Below, one piece after another: positions 1 through 12,213 of a stretch of DNA of 64,000 bases (position 1 is its first letter; each line of letters starts with the position of its first letter). Source of the DNA: Larus michahellis (lineage: Eukaryota; Chordata; Aves; Charadriiformes; Laridae); assembly GCF_964199755.1 (NCBI RefSeq), contig NC_133911.1, positions 3,189,001 to 3,253,000 of the forward strand, given 5' to 3'. Position numbers and translations under genes: made by a program. The notes under the pieces are model-generated. The model made no database searches, had not been told where the DNA came from, and worked only from the letters and a program-made list of their open reading frames with translations.

Positions 1-239
1 CTGAAAGGATCAAGTTGTAAGCAAAATCCACATCTTTTGCATTAAAGGCATTTTGATAGATCCCCCAGTCACCAGCCCCTGCTAAGCAGTTTACAGAAAC
101 AGCATCACAGAGATGGGTTCATCAAGCCGTGAATTTACTATCAAATTTACTATTACTGTGAATTTACCATGTCTTCACTAGGTGGCACTGCATCACCACC
201 ACGAAACCCCCCAAAACAGTCACATCCCAGAAACTTTAC
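1..239 (-). other. DDX19 intron 6, with a possible acceptor exactly at the window edge
   Basis: The donor GTAAAG follows exon 6 at 239-234. Read on the minus strand, the window ends in a pyrimidine-rich stretch closing with TTTCAG at bases 6-1, a good acceptor. If it is used, the next helicase exon starts at the first base outside the window and this intron is 239 bp. Confidence 0.5.
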
Positions 240-3200
240 CTGTGGATACTTGTTCCCGGGTTCAACACGACTGAGCATGGCCAGGACAAAGGCAGCTGTC
301 TTGCCAGTACCAGACTGAGATTGTGCGATCAAGTTCTGTGGGCTGCAGAACATAGAGCAGACATGAACTCAACCAGATGAGCTACCCAGAGAACGTACTC
401 ATGGGGTTGAATGATAAAGAAAACTCGAGTGGCATTTTAATACCTTTTAGATTTGTCACTGCTCTGGACTTAGTGCCTAGCTTGACCAGCTACGCTCCAC
501 AGGGCAGCTTCTGCCCCATACCACCTCTCTCTTTCAGCACCTCTTGATCATGGAGATTTGGAAGGAAAACTGCGATTATCTGTCAGTACTTTTCCATTTT
601 GCACATCTCCCCCTAGTGTCTTAATACTTCATACATTTCAGCTCAGGGGTGCGAAGAGGAAAACCAGCCATGCAGGCAATGCAGCATCTCAGCTACTTCC
701 ACCCACCCAGGACTTCTGGAGCTATGTTCCACAGCAGCCTCATTATTTCTCCCCTACACTGACTAGGAAAAATCAGGTTGACCTCAGCCGAACACTGTGG
801 CACTGCCTGTTCACTACCAGCCCTAGGAAAGGGACAAATCCAGAGCTGCTGCAACATAGTTCATGAGCAGAGAAACACTGCGGCATGGGAACCCTTTCAC
901 CACAGCCCAGACCCCTGCCCCCATCACCATCCTCGCATCCAAAGTTCAGCAATAGGATGCTAAATCATTCAAATCCTTCCTATACTGGAAGGGAGTGGAA
1001 AGTACGTGTACATACGGTTCAGCAAGCATCATGGGCAGGGCATTCTCTTGTATCTTAGATGGTCTGTTGAAGCCCATGGCATAGACTCCTTCCAGGAGCT
1101 GTGGTTTCCTGAAAACAGAGGAGTTTTTATATCATGACCTATTGAAGAACATTTGGTTTTCATTTGTGTACAAAAAGGTGAGGAATAAACCTTGCAACCG
1201 ACCTAGAGCTGCCCCTTTCTGTGTACCTGCTATGATTCCACCACCAGTGCCTGGAAGCTCTAACAAGTGACAGCACAAAGTCTGGAAAGGAAGCTTTGTA
1301 AAACCCCCTTGATTTAGTAAATCAGCCTGCAGGCCTGCTTTTCACAGCTACACAGAAAATCTTCTGTCACAGCTCTAAGGCTAGTGCTGGGCTTCTTGTT
1401 CTAAAGCAGCTTTTCAGACAATCCCGGGAATCCCAGAGCAGAGCACGTTAATCCTGTCCTTTAAGGCAATCCCTTTTCCTCAGCCATGCCTAATCTCAGT
1501 GCCAAAATTATCACTCCTTGAAGACTCAAAACCGGGACAAAGCAACCTCAGTATACGAGGCACAGAATGAAGTGCAACATCATGAAATCATTGCAAGGAC
1601 TTCAGATAGTCGTGATGGATTCTGGAATACGTACTGATGTCTCAACACCAGAGCGATCCTGGCTCAGCGCACAAAACCAGTAAATGACTGATAAACATAG
1701 TTTACTGTGATTACACCTAGTGATCCATGGTTATAACCCAGCACTCAAACCAAAGCGTGTCCTCAAATGGTCATCGATTGCTCTTTCTCAAGGGAGCTTT
1801 CTCAGCAGACACTTGTGTAGACAAGGAGATCCAAGAACAACCAAAAATTCAGGTTATGGTGCTAGCGAACTCTTAGCTGATGACCTCCAAGTGCTTACTG
1901 GAGTGCTGTTAGCAGTGCTCAGAAGTAAGGGCTTTCCTTTCAAAGCAGGTTACAGGTTTCCTGCCCACCATTTCCCGCTGTTAAGAACTTCCTATTCAGC
2001 ACAACATGCTTTTAAAAAATCGTATATTACTTTCAGACGACGGCTGGAACAAAAGCTCTTTGAAAACATAACCTTGTGCTGCTCAGAAGCAAGGACATAC
2101 AAAGCCCAACTCTGCAACAGTTGCCAAGGATACACCAAGTCATAACAAAATGAAGACTCAATTAGTCTGGCTGCCCCCATCATTAACTCACTTGGATTGT
2201 TTGGCTTTTGAAAGATGTGAATTAGTCTAACATGCACTACAGGACCTCAGCTTTGCTTGTAGACTTTCAAATACTAACATTAACAAAGTGAAATGACATC
2301 CTGACATTTCACGGCAAGAAGTCTCATCGGCTCCGATTTCCCTGTGGAGCTTGCAAAAGAGCAACAAACCCGAGATCATCAATATAACCAACCACAATCC
2401 CAACAGGACATCCTCTTTAACACATTAAAAAAATATATAAATCTATCATGCCTTAAACACAGCTATCGTCGCTTGAAAGCTCCACTAGTAAAGGTATTCA
2501 ATAGGAAGGGTCAGAAAATACTAACGCTAGTAGTCTCTCCAGTACATAAATCCAGTATGGCTGGCAGAGAAAAGATAAGCTTTTCCCTTTGTGCTATTCA
2601 CTGCTGCTGCTGGACCTTCACAAATAACCATCAGAGAACAGGAACAGAAGATGGTTGTGTTCATTACTCCTGCCAATAAAACAAGTCTCCTGTTTTCCAA
2701 AACACCACCATGCTGCTGGAACACCTGCTCCGAGCCTCCCTGTATCTGCTGGAGAACTGGTGGGGAAATAACCAGGCGTCCGACACAGAAAAGGTCCCAC
2801 TTCTCAATTCACATAACCCTGGTGACAGTGGCCGTGTGGCCGTGGAAGGACAGCCCTCCTTCCTCTCTTCACCTCACCCAGCTCATCACACACAAGCTCC
2901 ACAGTGCATTTGAGGACCAAAACCCATACATTAAAATTGAGAATAGCATTGCTAGAGCTGATTACAGAAAGAAACGTTAGCTCTACACCAACGGGGACTT
3001 AAAATGAGCTTGTTACAGATGGAAACCTTAACACGGCACCAAGATAAAATAATTCTCCTTGCATTTAAATAATACAACAAATGATATGCTAATTTATTAA
3101 CAACAAATTTGCAGTAACTTGAAACAGAAACCCACGCACTTTTAAGTGATATCTCCTACACAGCCAGGAAATCTAACGGGACTTACAGTCGCAGCTCCTC

Positions 3201-5860
3201 AAAAGACTTCACGGAGTAGAGAGGCGATGTGGGATCCCTCTGCAGCACCTCCACTTGATTTGTTGTGTCAACCAAGTTACTTCGAATTAGCTTGTTCAAC
3301 AAGGACTGGGCTGCTCTGTCCTCTGTTGAAAAAGGAGGGAGAATAAAATAAATAAATCACAGCCTTTTTCAGGTGTTGCTCCCCCTGAAACGTTGCATTA
3401 CTGAGCCAGTTAAAAAGGACAAAATGAATCCAAATACTGAAATTCTCTATCACAGAGCAATGTCATAAAAGAGCCCAAACTTCCTGAATCCATCCCAGAG
3501 ATTCACATTTAATATCCAGGAAGACAAACCAAAGGGAGCACTGTTTTAAAGAGGACTTTAACAGATACAGACCTCTGTTTATTTAACATATTATAGCTTA
3601 GCATCCGACTGGAAGGCGGGACAGGGTTAAAAGCCTCTTAAAGCCTCACCAGTATCTCACATGTGGGCACACACCTTTTAGGTGGTTTTCCTTTTCGTTT
3701 TAAGGGAAGTTTGAGGACAAACAGTACTTTGAAAGATTCCAGGGCTGAAACGCAGCAAGGGCTGAGGATAAGTGAGATCAAAATGGAAGGTTAAACTGCT
3801 GCACTTTGGGGGTTTTGCTAATAAATCTGTTTTCTAAAGCAAATTTCTCTTAAGCCACCTTCTGAAGGATTTAGAGCCGTTACCCACCTCTTAAGAGCCA
3901 TTTCATAAACGCAACATGTTGGTTGCTACAGCAATTCCAGCTCCAGGTTATCCAACTGCTCCTGTATCCAGTCCTGCCTTTGAGGATACTGCTATCCCCT
4001 TATTCCTCTCCACTCTAATCCAGGAGTCTCCCAAGTTATTACAGGACCCAATGGCTTTAAAAGTATTATGGAGGAAGGACATGTCTTACAATTAAGTCCT
4101 TGGGGCAGGATACAAGATCATCCATCCTGAGACATAAGGCAGACTTACTTTAAGTATATATGAAATTAATTTCTTTTCAACATTCCTTGCCAAAGTGTTT
4201 TTCAAGAAGGCACTTACCCTTCTCCTCATCCTCCGTCTTCTCTACGTTGTCGTCTGCCTTGACAACAGCACCTGAATTAAAACAGATGGTTTTGGGGCAG
4301 ATGCGAGGTCAGGCAGCCCACACCCGCTGAGTTTTAGGGTTTGAGTGTTGTGAGAAAAGCTACAAAACAGCCCATTTTCTTGACGAGAGCCCTGCTCTAT
4401 CAGTGCGCAGAAGAAACCCAAGTTATAGCTTGCTCCGTATGGCCAAATTGAAGTTTATCAACCATAGCAACAGATTTTGCCCGCACAGCTCCTTCAATCC
4501 AGCAAAACATGATTTTAAGAAGTTAGCCTCGCAGAACAAGCGCGTGAGCCAGATATTTAGTCTATGCTGCTGTTTAATCTTAGCTTTATGTTTCCTTTTT
4601 CTGGAATTTCTTGACTAATCGGGAACTTACTTTGGCAGCAACACTCCAAACCCAACAGAAAAACATCAGGCCCTTCCTATGGCCATTTGAGCAGCTGTAA
4701 CTCACCATTGGCATCTGGTTTGGTTTTTTCCTCCTTCAGGTGTAAACTGCTCAACTACAAGTGAGGAAAAACATAAAAATCAGAGTCAGCCGAAGGCTAT
4801 CGTACCCACATTTTACTACTGGCCAGGAAAAATTAACCTTTCATCAGTGCTTCCGGATTTACCGCCTGCTAAAATTATTGTATAGTGAAAACCCACGCTT
4901 GAGGGCAAACGAGATGAAGTTAGCGAAAGATTAACTTGATTTTCCAAGAGTTTTAAGACAAATAGCACTTTTTCTAAGCTGTAATGATGACATGGAGAAA
5001 GGGTTTGTTTTCTGTCCCTGCCTCTCCGCTCCCCAATAGCTCTGCTGGTGACAAATGGGAGAAAATTTACATTCCAGGATGGAAAACTCCAAGTCAAGGG
5101 CTGTCCCGGCTGTCACACGGTGCCCCAGGACGGGTCCCTCTCCCGTGGGCTTGTTTTACCCCCCCAAAAAGGTGACAGGGAAAGTCTGTTTTACCACCAA
5201 AAAGGTGACAGGGAGAGGAGCCCTGAGGGTCTTTCCACACATCCAGGGGATGAGTTACTGCTCCCCACGCTAAAGGGCAGCACTTAAGCAGCTCAGAAAA
5301 ATAAAAAACCACAACATGTCAAAGGTATTTAGATCTAGTCACCAAAAAAAAAAAGAGAAAAACGGATTCTTTTGGTCCCTGGGTGAAGACTGCAGGTATC
5401 TCAAAAGCGGTGCTCCTGACAAGGGCTGTGTCTGGATGTAGGGTGAAGGGGAAGGCCAGGGGCCTCCCTGCACTTTCGATACTCAAAAAACGAAAGGAAA
5501 AAGAAATTAAAAAAAAAAAAAAAAGGAAAGAAAAGGGGTTTGGGTTATTTTTGCTGCTGAAGGAAATGCCCGAGCCCAGGCCCAGGCCGAGGCGGTGCTG
5601 CCGGCAGGGCCCCGCCGCCAAAGGGAAGGCCAACGGCCTCCCTACCCCTTGGAAAAGAAAACGAGGAGAAAAGGGTTTTCCGGCGCTCGCTGTTTTCTGT
5701 GAGGAGGCGGCGGCAGCTCAGCCCCGGGACCCTGCGCCTCAGGGCCGGGCCGCTGCCGGGGAACCTCCCTCCGGCCACCACCACCCCCCCGGTCCCCGCT
5801 CACCGACTCGGCCGCCGCCTCCTGCTCGTCCACGGCCAGGGCCCAGGAGTCGGTGGCCAT
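240..5860 (-). CDS. DDX19B: DDX19-type DEAD-box RNA helicase, N-terminal six coding exons (partial)
   Basis: Six coding exons on the minus strand: 5804-5860, 4706-4754, 4218-4271, 3187-3322, 1016-1108 and 240-342. All junctions are GT-AG and phases join into 164 open codons. The protein begins [19 protein letters not shown], the start I recall for mammalian DDX19A/B. It continues with an acidic linker (exon 3), the conserved [10 protein letters not shown] and [14 protein letters not shown] segments (exon 4), the Q-motif region [14 protein letters not shown] (exon 5), and Walker A/motif [14 protein letters not shown] (exon 6). Motifs Ia to VI and the C-terminal RecA lobe lie off the left edge. 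Family knowledge: DDX19 is an ATPase activated by Gle1-IP6 at the cytoplasmic face of the nuclear pore, where it remodels exported mRNPs. Birds may have one DDX19 gene, so the choice between A and B is nominal. The introns argue against a retrocopy. Confidence 0.95.
5153..5215. repeat. Short 35-bp tandem duplication in DDX19 intron 1
   Basis: GTTTTACC followed by CCAAAAAGGTGACAGGG occurs twice, starting at 5153 and 5188, with small differences. It lies within the 1049-bp first intron. An A-rich tract at about 5508-5524 is in the same intron. Confidence 0.7.
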
Positions 5861-6060
5861 GTCCGGGCCGGTGGGCGCTGGCGCCGGGCTGGCCCTGAGC
5901 AGCCGCAATGGCGCCGGCGGCGGGAAAGGCGCATGCGCCGCCCGCAGTCACCGCCGTGTGTCCCCCCCCGGCCCCCGGCTACGGACCGGCCGCAACCGCG
6001 GCGGCGGCGGCGGCGTTCCGGGAGCGCCGCGTTCCGCCCCCCCCCTTCCCTCTCCCGGCG
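5560..6060 (-). promoter_or_regulatory. CpG-island promoter and 5' UTR of DDX19
   Basis: The stretch is very GC-rich and CpG-dense, covering coding exon 1 (start codon 5860-5858) and about 200 bp upstream. There is no TATA box at a useful distance, as expected for a housekeeping gene. The island ends in C-runs and GCG triplets near 6000-6050, where the minisatellite region begins. Confidence 0.75.
5929..5938. promoter_or_regulatory. Palindromic NRF1-type site GCGCATGCGC
   Basis: A perfect match to the NRF1 consensus palindrome lies 69 bp upstream of the DDX19 start codon, inside the CpG island. NRF1 commonly drives TATA-less housekeeping promoters. The motif is seen directly; its use is inferred. 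Confidence 0.6.
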
Positions 6061-6139
6061 GGGGTGATAATAAAGGGGGGACGGGAAGGGCTAGCGGGGG
6101 GTCGGTGTCACACAGCGGGGTGGGCCGAGGGGTGCTCGG

Positions 6140-6990
6140 AGTCGGACCTGGTCTTGGTGTGGGGCTGGGTGTTAGGGCCTTGCTGTGCTGCGTGGTGTGG
6201 GGCTGGGGCCCCCGTATGGTGTGGGGCTGGGGATCGGGGTCTTGCCGTGCTGTGTGGTGTGGGGCCTGGTTCCTTGCATCGTGTGAGGTTGGGGCCTGGT
6301 CCCCTGTATGGTGTGGGTCTGGGGGTCGGGGCCTTGCTATGCTATGTGGTGTGGGGCCTGGACCCCTGTATGGTATGGGGTGGGAGTCTAGGCCCCTTGT
6401 ATGGTGGGGCTGGGGGTCAGTGCCTGCTGTGGGGCCTGGCCTCTTGTATGGTGTGGGGTGGGAATCTAGGCCTCTTGTATGTTGTGGGGCTGGGGGTCAG
6501 TGCCTGCCTTGGTGCCTGCTGTGGGGTCTGGCCCCCTGTATGGGCTGGGGGTCAGGGCCCTGTATGGTATGAGGCTGAGGCCTGGCCCCCTGTGTGGTGT
6601 GGGGCATGGGGTCGGGGCCTGCCTCACTGCGTGGTGTGGTGCCTGGACCCTGTATGGTGTGGGGCTGGAGACTGGGGCCTTGCCATGCTGTGTGGTGTGG
6701 GGCCTAGCCCTTGTATGTTGTGGGGCTGGGACCTGGACCCTGTGTGGTGTGGAGCTGGGGGTCAGGCCTGGCCTTGGTGTGGGGCTTAGCCCCTGTATGG
6801 TGTGGGGCTGGGGGCCAGGGCCTGTCTCGCTGCCTGGTATGGGTCCAGGCCCCCTGCATGGTGTGGGGCTGGGGGTCAGGACCTGCTTTGCTGTCTGGTG
6901 TGGGTCCAGGCCCCTTGTATGGTGTGGGGCTGGGGTCCAGGGCCTGCCTCTCTGCCTGCTGTGGGGTCCGGTCCCCTCTGTGGTGTGAGA
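6140..6990. repeat. G-rich minisatellite upstream of DDX19
   Basis: Degenerate tandem copies of a unit built on TGTGGGGCTGGGGGTCAGG plus a CCTGGCCCCTTGTATGG part fill about 850 bp. The distal copies are regular: TGTGGGGCTG recurs at 6801, 6862 and 6923, a period of 61 bp; earlier copies are shorter and scrambled. The plus strand carries many G-runs compatible with G-quadruplexes. Long open frames run through it on both strands because the G/C-rich unit has few stops; they match no protein family I know. It sits roughly 280-1130 bp upstream of the helicase start codon. Confidence 0.85.
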
Positions 6991-9900
6991 GGGGGTTTCA
7001 CGTGTAATGGAGTCCTTTGGGAGCTGAGAGGAAGTCACACGGTGGCTGTGACATTTGCGGGGGAACCACAGCTCTTTCTGGCTCTGAAATAGAGATGTAG
7101 GTGAAAAACAAGGTTGTAGAATGAGTCACGGAGGTGTAGAAGTGGCAGGAACATGGAAAACTCATTTATGTCCTGTCTCTCACTATAGGGCAGGAGCTGG
7201 CGATATCAAACCTGTTCTTTAAAGCTCCTGGAATAAAGGCAAGAAAAAGGGAAAGTAGAAAGGAAAGAAGTGTGGGAAGAGCCTGGGGGATTTCCTTGCT
7301 GGGCTGCCATTCCCTGTGCAGTGTTTGTGCTTCCTTCAACCTTGCGTGGAAGGAGTGGCCCTCAAGGAGGGTCTTAATTTGTATTTTTATTATAGGTGGC
7401 TAATATATGCACTAGTAAAATGGCCAAACCCGTAGGCATCAGCCAGAAGTTCCCAAGACGATGGTTACTTCCTTGTCTTGATATTCACCCTCCCTTTTAG
7501 TGAAGACACAGAGCCACTTTGTTCCCACAGCCTGAAACTTTCCCTCTGAGCTGATATTTTTTTCTGTGCAGGAGAAATCTTTTCCACACCTCATGGAATT
7601 TTGCTGATACTGGTGCATTAGCCCAGGTGGGACTGGGCCCTTAGCTATTCCTTTTCAAACACCTGATATATTTTTTTTTTCTTCCAACTAAAACCTGTAA
7701 TTATCAAGTGTTGTTGTTAGATGCTTTTCCCCTGTCCACTTAAATCAGAGGCGAGAGCCCCGTGTCCCCTCTGCGTGTCGAGTTTCTCCTGCAGCCGCAC
7801 ACATGAACTTTGGGGTCTGGCAGTTTTATTTGTAGAGGTGACATCATGGCTTTTTTCCATGGCAACTCATCGCAGCGCCCAGGAGGATGCTGGACACAGG
7901 AGCTGAACGCGAGGAGATTTTCAATGGGAACGGAGCAGGCAGCCGAAAGCAAGTCTGAGACATTAATTAATTAATTAGGATAAAAATAAAAAGCAGCATG
8001 GGAAGTCCCAGAGGCCACTGGGCACTTAAGCTGCAGAAAGAAAGGGATACTCATCCATCCATCCCAGTGTAATGTTTTCTTGCAGAGACACACACCTCTG
8101 GTAAAGAGCTGGACTTGGAATTAGCCCCATTTTAGAGGTGGGAAAATTGAGGCATGGGAAAGGAGAACTGCCTGTGGTTAGGCAACGTTAGCTGGAGGCA
8201 GATCTTCCCAAGCCCTCCTTTCTAATCCTCTGCCTTAGCTGCAATAATTTATTGGGATTTTCAAGTCTCTGGGGACTGTTGGCGAGGCGCGATCGTGGGT
8301 GTTTGTGTTGTGTCTTCTGTATGAGAAGAAAGACTTTTCTCCATCAGCCTCTGGGGCAGGAGTGGGTTCCTGGCATGTGTCCTCAGCCACCCGTACAGCG
8401 TCCTTGATTTTGCTAGGGACTCTGCTGTCAAATTGTTAAATACAAAATAAATATTCAGATTAATTTAACATTAAATAAATGCTTAATTCCCTTCATCACT
8501 GGACTTCGGCTGTGCTGGAACTGGAGATCTCGGGAGGGCAGATGTTGCACTGTGGAATTTCATTGGAATTCGCTATGGTCCTTACCTACCAGACAGGCTG
8601 GAGGCTCCTTGTCCGTGCACATACTCGCTCAGAGGAGGTGGCAGTCCCTGCTTAGCCCTGTGTTATCTCTTTTTATCATCACCATCTACCAACAGGGTGG
8701 TTTATTTTTTTTTCCAGAGCATTCCAGGATGAGGAAAATTGCATTTACATACAGAGCCAGTGCATAGAGATAATGAGAAGTGCTTATTGCTCTCCTTCTA
8801 GCAGGAGACTTGGTTTCTATTGTTGGTTTTTTTTTTTTTCTGGTTTTTTGGGGGTTTTTTTTGATTTATTCTTTTTCATCGTGCCCAAACCTCACAGCCC
8901 ACTGACTCAGGCTGTGTTTGAAGTCTGCAAACAGGAGAGCCTTGCGCTTGCATACTCGTGTAATTCTGAAGCGTGAGTGAGCTGAAGAACGAGTCGGGAA
9001 AGCCTGTCCTCTGCTTGGCCACTGGATGCCCTTGAGCTGGTCCCACAACTCACCTGGGCTGGTCCCAGGCATGAAACGGGACTGGAAATACTCCTCTGCA
9101 GTGCCTTGGTGTTTAGAGGCGCTGCCGTCCACCGGCTGTTATCTGACCCTGGCTGGGTAAGCCGCAATCTAAGAGACGGGACTTCTGCTGAGCTCAGAGT
9201 CTATTTTTAGCTTGTCCTCCCCCAAATTTTGTCTCATTTACACGCCGATGCAGCCCGTCTGAGTTCTCTGTGGGAGAAGGTGGCCCTTATCGATGGTGGG
9301 GTTTCCTAGGCATGGAGAGGATGAGGAGGAACGAACGCCGGTCGAAGGTCCCTGTGAGCTGCTTTGGGACGTGGCAGCACTTTTGAACGTTGTGTTGTGC
9401 CCAGCACTAAATACCAGTTCCCCCAAAACAACTCTGTTTGTCTTCTCCCAAAGTCTCACATCTGCCTCAGCCTCCATGTTGGATGCTGCTCTGTTTTATA
9501 AATAAATATGCCGCAGCTACCAGATTTGTTGGTATGAATCCCAGGATTTTTCCTGACATATGTTATTTTCTTCGTAAGAGCCAAAAGCCATAGTAAGCAA
9601 ACATTTTATCAGGCGCTGGAAACATGGGACGTGGGTTTCTCTGTGGCTGACTTATTTGTCTAGCAAGAACCATAAATTCTCAAGCTTCAGGCCTTAAGTC
9701 AGCCTCTGGGAGTTGGGATTAGGGAGAAGACTCTCGACCCGGCATCTGCTTGCAGAGTTTCTTGTCATTTCCCCTAAAGCACGTCCTTCTCGGTGAAGAC
9801 AAGATGGCTCATTAGGGACGCCATATATCTGGTCACCCCAGTCTTCCTACAATGCTTTGTGACAAGGGGGAGAAAGAAGGTGCTCCGGGTTCATGTGAAT

Positions 9901-11544
9901 GCAGCGGAAAGGGAGATGGGGGGTTGTGGGTGAGTTTAGGGGCTTGGACTGCCAGCGGCAGTGAATTTACTGCCAGGGACAGGTCTGTGGTCGGACTCTC
10001 AAACCAGACAGATCTGCGGGTGGATCCATGTCTCTGTGTAGGACAAGGTGAGGGATCTGCGCAGGATCTGTCCTCCTGCAGATCACGGCTGCGCTGGCGA
10101 GCTTTCCAGCTTGAGGGAGATGGTGATATTCTCAGTGCTAGTGAGCTGCCTGTCGGCAGCAGTGCCATTATCAACAAATTTTGGTAGCAGCAAGGAGGAA
10201 CTTTACCCCTCTGCGTGCTCTGACCCAGGCTCAGTGTCCCGCTCTGCTCCGGGACAGCGGTCGAGCCAGTCCTGCTGCCTCAGTTTCCCCTTTTATCTCC
10301 AGGTCGTTTTTCCTGCATTTAAGTATGAGCTGCTCAGGGCAGGGACTGTATCCCACACAAGCACATCCTGCTTTTACAGTGTCGCTCCCCTTTTCCTGTG
10401 GGAAGGGTCCTCTTCAGCCCCCCGGTGTGCCCCACGGCCGGGGGGCTGCTCAGTGAGGGGCTTTGGGATGTGCCTGGGGAGGAAAGGGTGGATGAGCAGA
10501 GACAGGGATGGTGACAACAGCAAGGGGGGGGGAAGAGGGGAGATCTGGCCTAGGGCTGCAGAACACCTGATTTTGGGGCGCTGTAGGAAGCTTTAATTTT
10601 TTTTAAAAGACCAAGGGAAGGACAGAAGTGAAAGGTGATGGGAAAAAGGGGTGGTTTTCTCCTCCCAGCAGCTGCTGTGGAAAATCTCACCCCAGGGAGG
10701 CAAGTCGTGGTGATCAATAAGACGAGTTTGCATCCCTCTGTCAACTTGACCATCTCAAGGGCATCTCCTCTGCTCTGGGTGGGCTTTGCCCCTTCCCCTG
10801 CAGCCCCCCGGAGCAGGAGGGGAGGAGGCGCAGAGAAGGCAGCGGTGTGTGTACAGGGTGATTGTCATGGTTACCTCCCTGACAAAACAAATGGCTCCAC
10901 TTAATGATGGTCACCCAAACAGCTCCGGAAAGTGTGCGCTCATCAGCTGGCTGCCAGTGGGAAGCTGGGTGTTCGCTCCGGGAAGCGAAAAAAAACCCTC
11001 CCCGGCTCCTGGGCAGAGCTTCGCCACAGGGGCACATGTTGCTGCAGGCAGTTAGGTAAGCCCCTTCCCCATCCCACACCCCCATGGACCACCCTGCATC
11101 CCTGGCAGCCCCAGCATCCCTGTCCGATGGAGAGGGCCCCGGGGAGGGTCTGGAGGGGACGAATGCCACAGGTTGCTGAGGTGGCTGTTGTGCAGCGCTC
11201 CCCCCACCCCAAGCCCTGGCGCTTGCTCTCTCTCCCTTTCTCCCTCCCTTTTTCTCTCTCTCCTTATCTCCGTCTCTCCGTGTCTTTCAGAGACAAAAGC
11301 AGTCTGAAGCCGTGCCTGCCGCCTTCGGGATTTCTTCTGCCCTTCCTGCCCCCCCAAGCCCGGCTGAGGGCACTTGCAGGGGCTGGCAGGAGTGGGTGAA
11401 GTTGCTCCAACCCCCCATCCCCTTCCTCCTCCTCCTCTTCCTCCTCCTCTCTCTTCTTCCAGGAAAGGTAAGAAAAGCAGTGGCTACTCTCCAGTTGCTC
11501 CTGCACCTTTTTAGCAGGCTGGGCTGTGTGTGCTCTGCAGGGGT

Positions 11545-11581
11545 CTGTGTGTGTGTGTGTGTGTGTGTATGTGTGTGTGTG
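11545..11581. repeat. (GT)n microsatellite
   Basis: An almost pure GT repeat of about 37 bp, interrupted once by an A. The open frames over it are artefacts of the repeat. Confidence 0.9.
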
Positions 11582-12129
11582 CGGGCTGTTACTTCCCAAG
11601 CAAGGCTGTGCACAATCTCAGCACAAAGCCGCTCTGTGAAGAGATCCCTTGTCATAATATTTCTGCAGGCACAAGCCCACACTTTGCAAGCTGCTGCTTC
11701 CCTGCCTTGCCTTTTCCCAGCTGGATGGTGAGCCCCTGAGCATCCCTCCCCTCCCCAAAATCGTACAGACATTTGTAGTGACTGTCTTCATCTCCCTGCA
11801 GGCAAAGCAAAGGAGACTGGATGGGGGGGATGATGCTGGGGGTGACGGGCTTTTGCTCTCCTGGGCAGCTAGGTGGGATATCCCAGCTGTGGACACAGTG
11901 GTCTGGGGGAAGAGACGACTGACCTTGGCAGGGTGAGGGGGGCACTCTGATTCCCCCTGTCCCTGGTAAGGGTCAAAGCATCAAGGACCCGTCTTGCATT
12001 GCCATGCTTGGATGAGGCAGGGCAGGGGTGGATGGAGAAGGGCTGTGCTGCTCCTGGGGGCCCAGCATCCTTGGGTCTGGATGCATCCCACGCATGGGGC
12101 TGGCTGCCTCAGGGTGTTAGCCCAGCCAA

Positions 12130-12213
12130 AGATCTCTGGGCTGGGCCAGAGATTTTAGCCCATTTTAGCCCAAAGGGGCTAAAACCTCCCTCTCTGGCTC
12201 AGCCCAGAGATCT
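12130..12213. repeat. Near-perfect inverted repeat (84-nt hairpin)
   Basis: The left arm 12130-12161 pairs with the right arm 12176-12213 around a 14-nt loop. The outer 23 pairs begin AGATCTCTGGGCTG and contain a single G.T wobble. A 6-nt bulge (CCTCCC, 12185-12190) follows on the right arm, then nine perfect pairs (TTTTAGCCC with GGGCTAAAA). It could be a microRNA-like precursor, a palindromic transposon remnant, or a chance local duplication. No coding context. Confidence 0.75.

Noticed and set aside
240-5860. A processed pseudogene of DDX19, or DDX25
   Set aside because: Six exons with intact splice sites and phases rule out a retrocopy. The N-terminus matches DDX19, not DDX25.
5853-7038. 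Open frames of 169-293 codons on both strands at 5.9-7.0 kb
   Set aside because: They run through the G-rich minisatellite in several frames and on both strands, and repeat the same Gly/Trp/Pro/Val words. No family resemblance.
11264-11772. Frames with His-Thr or Cys-Val repeats
   Set aside because: Produced by the GT microsatellite.
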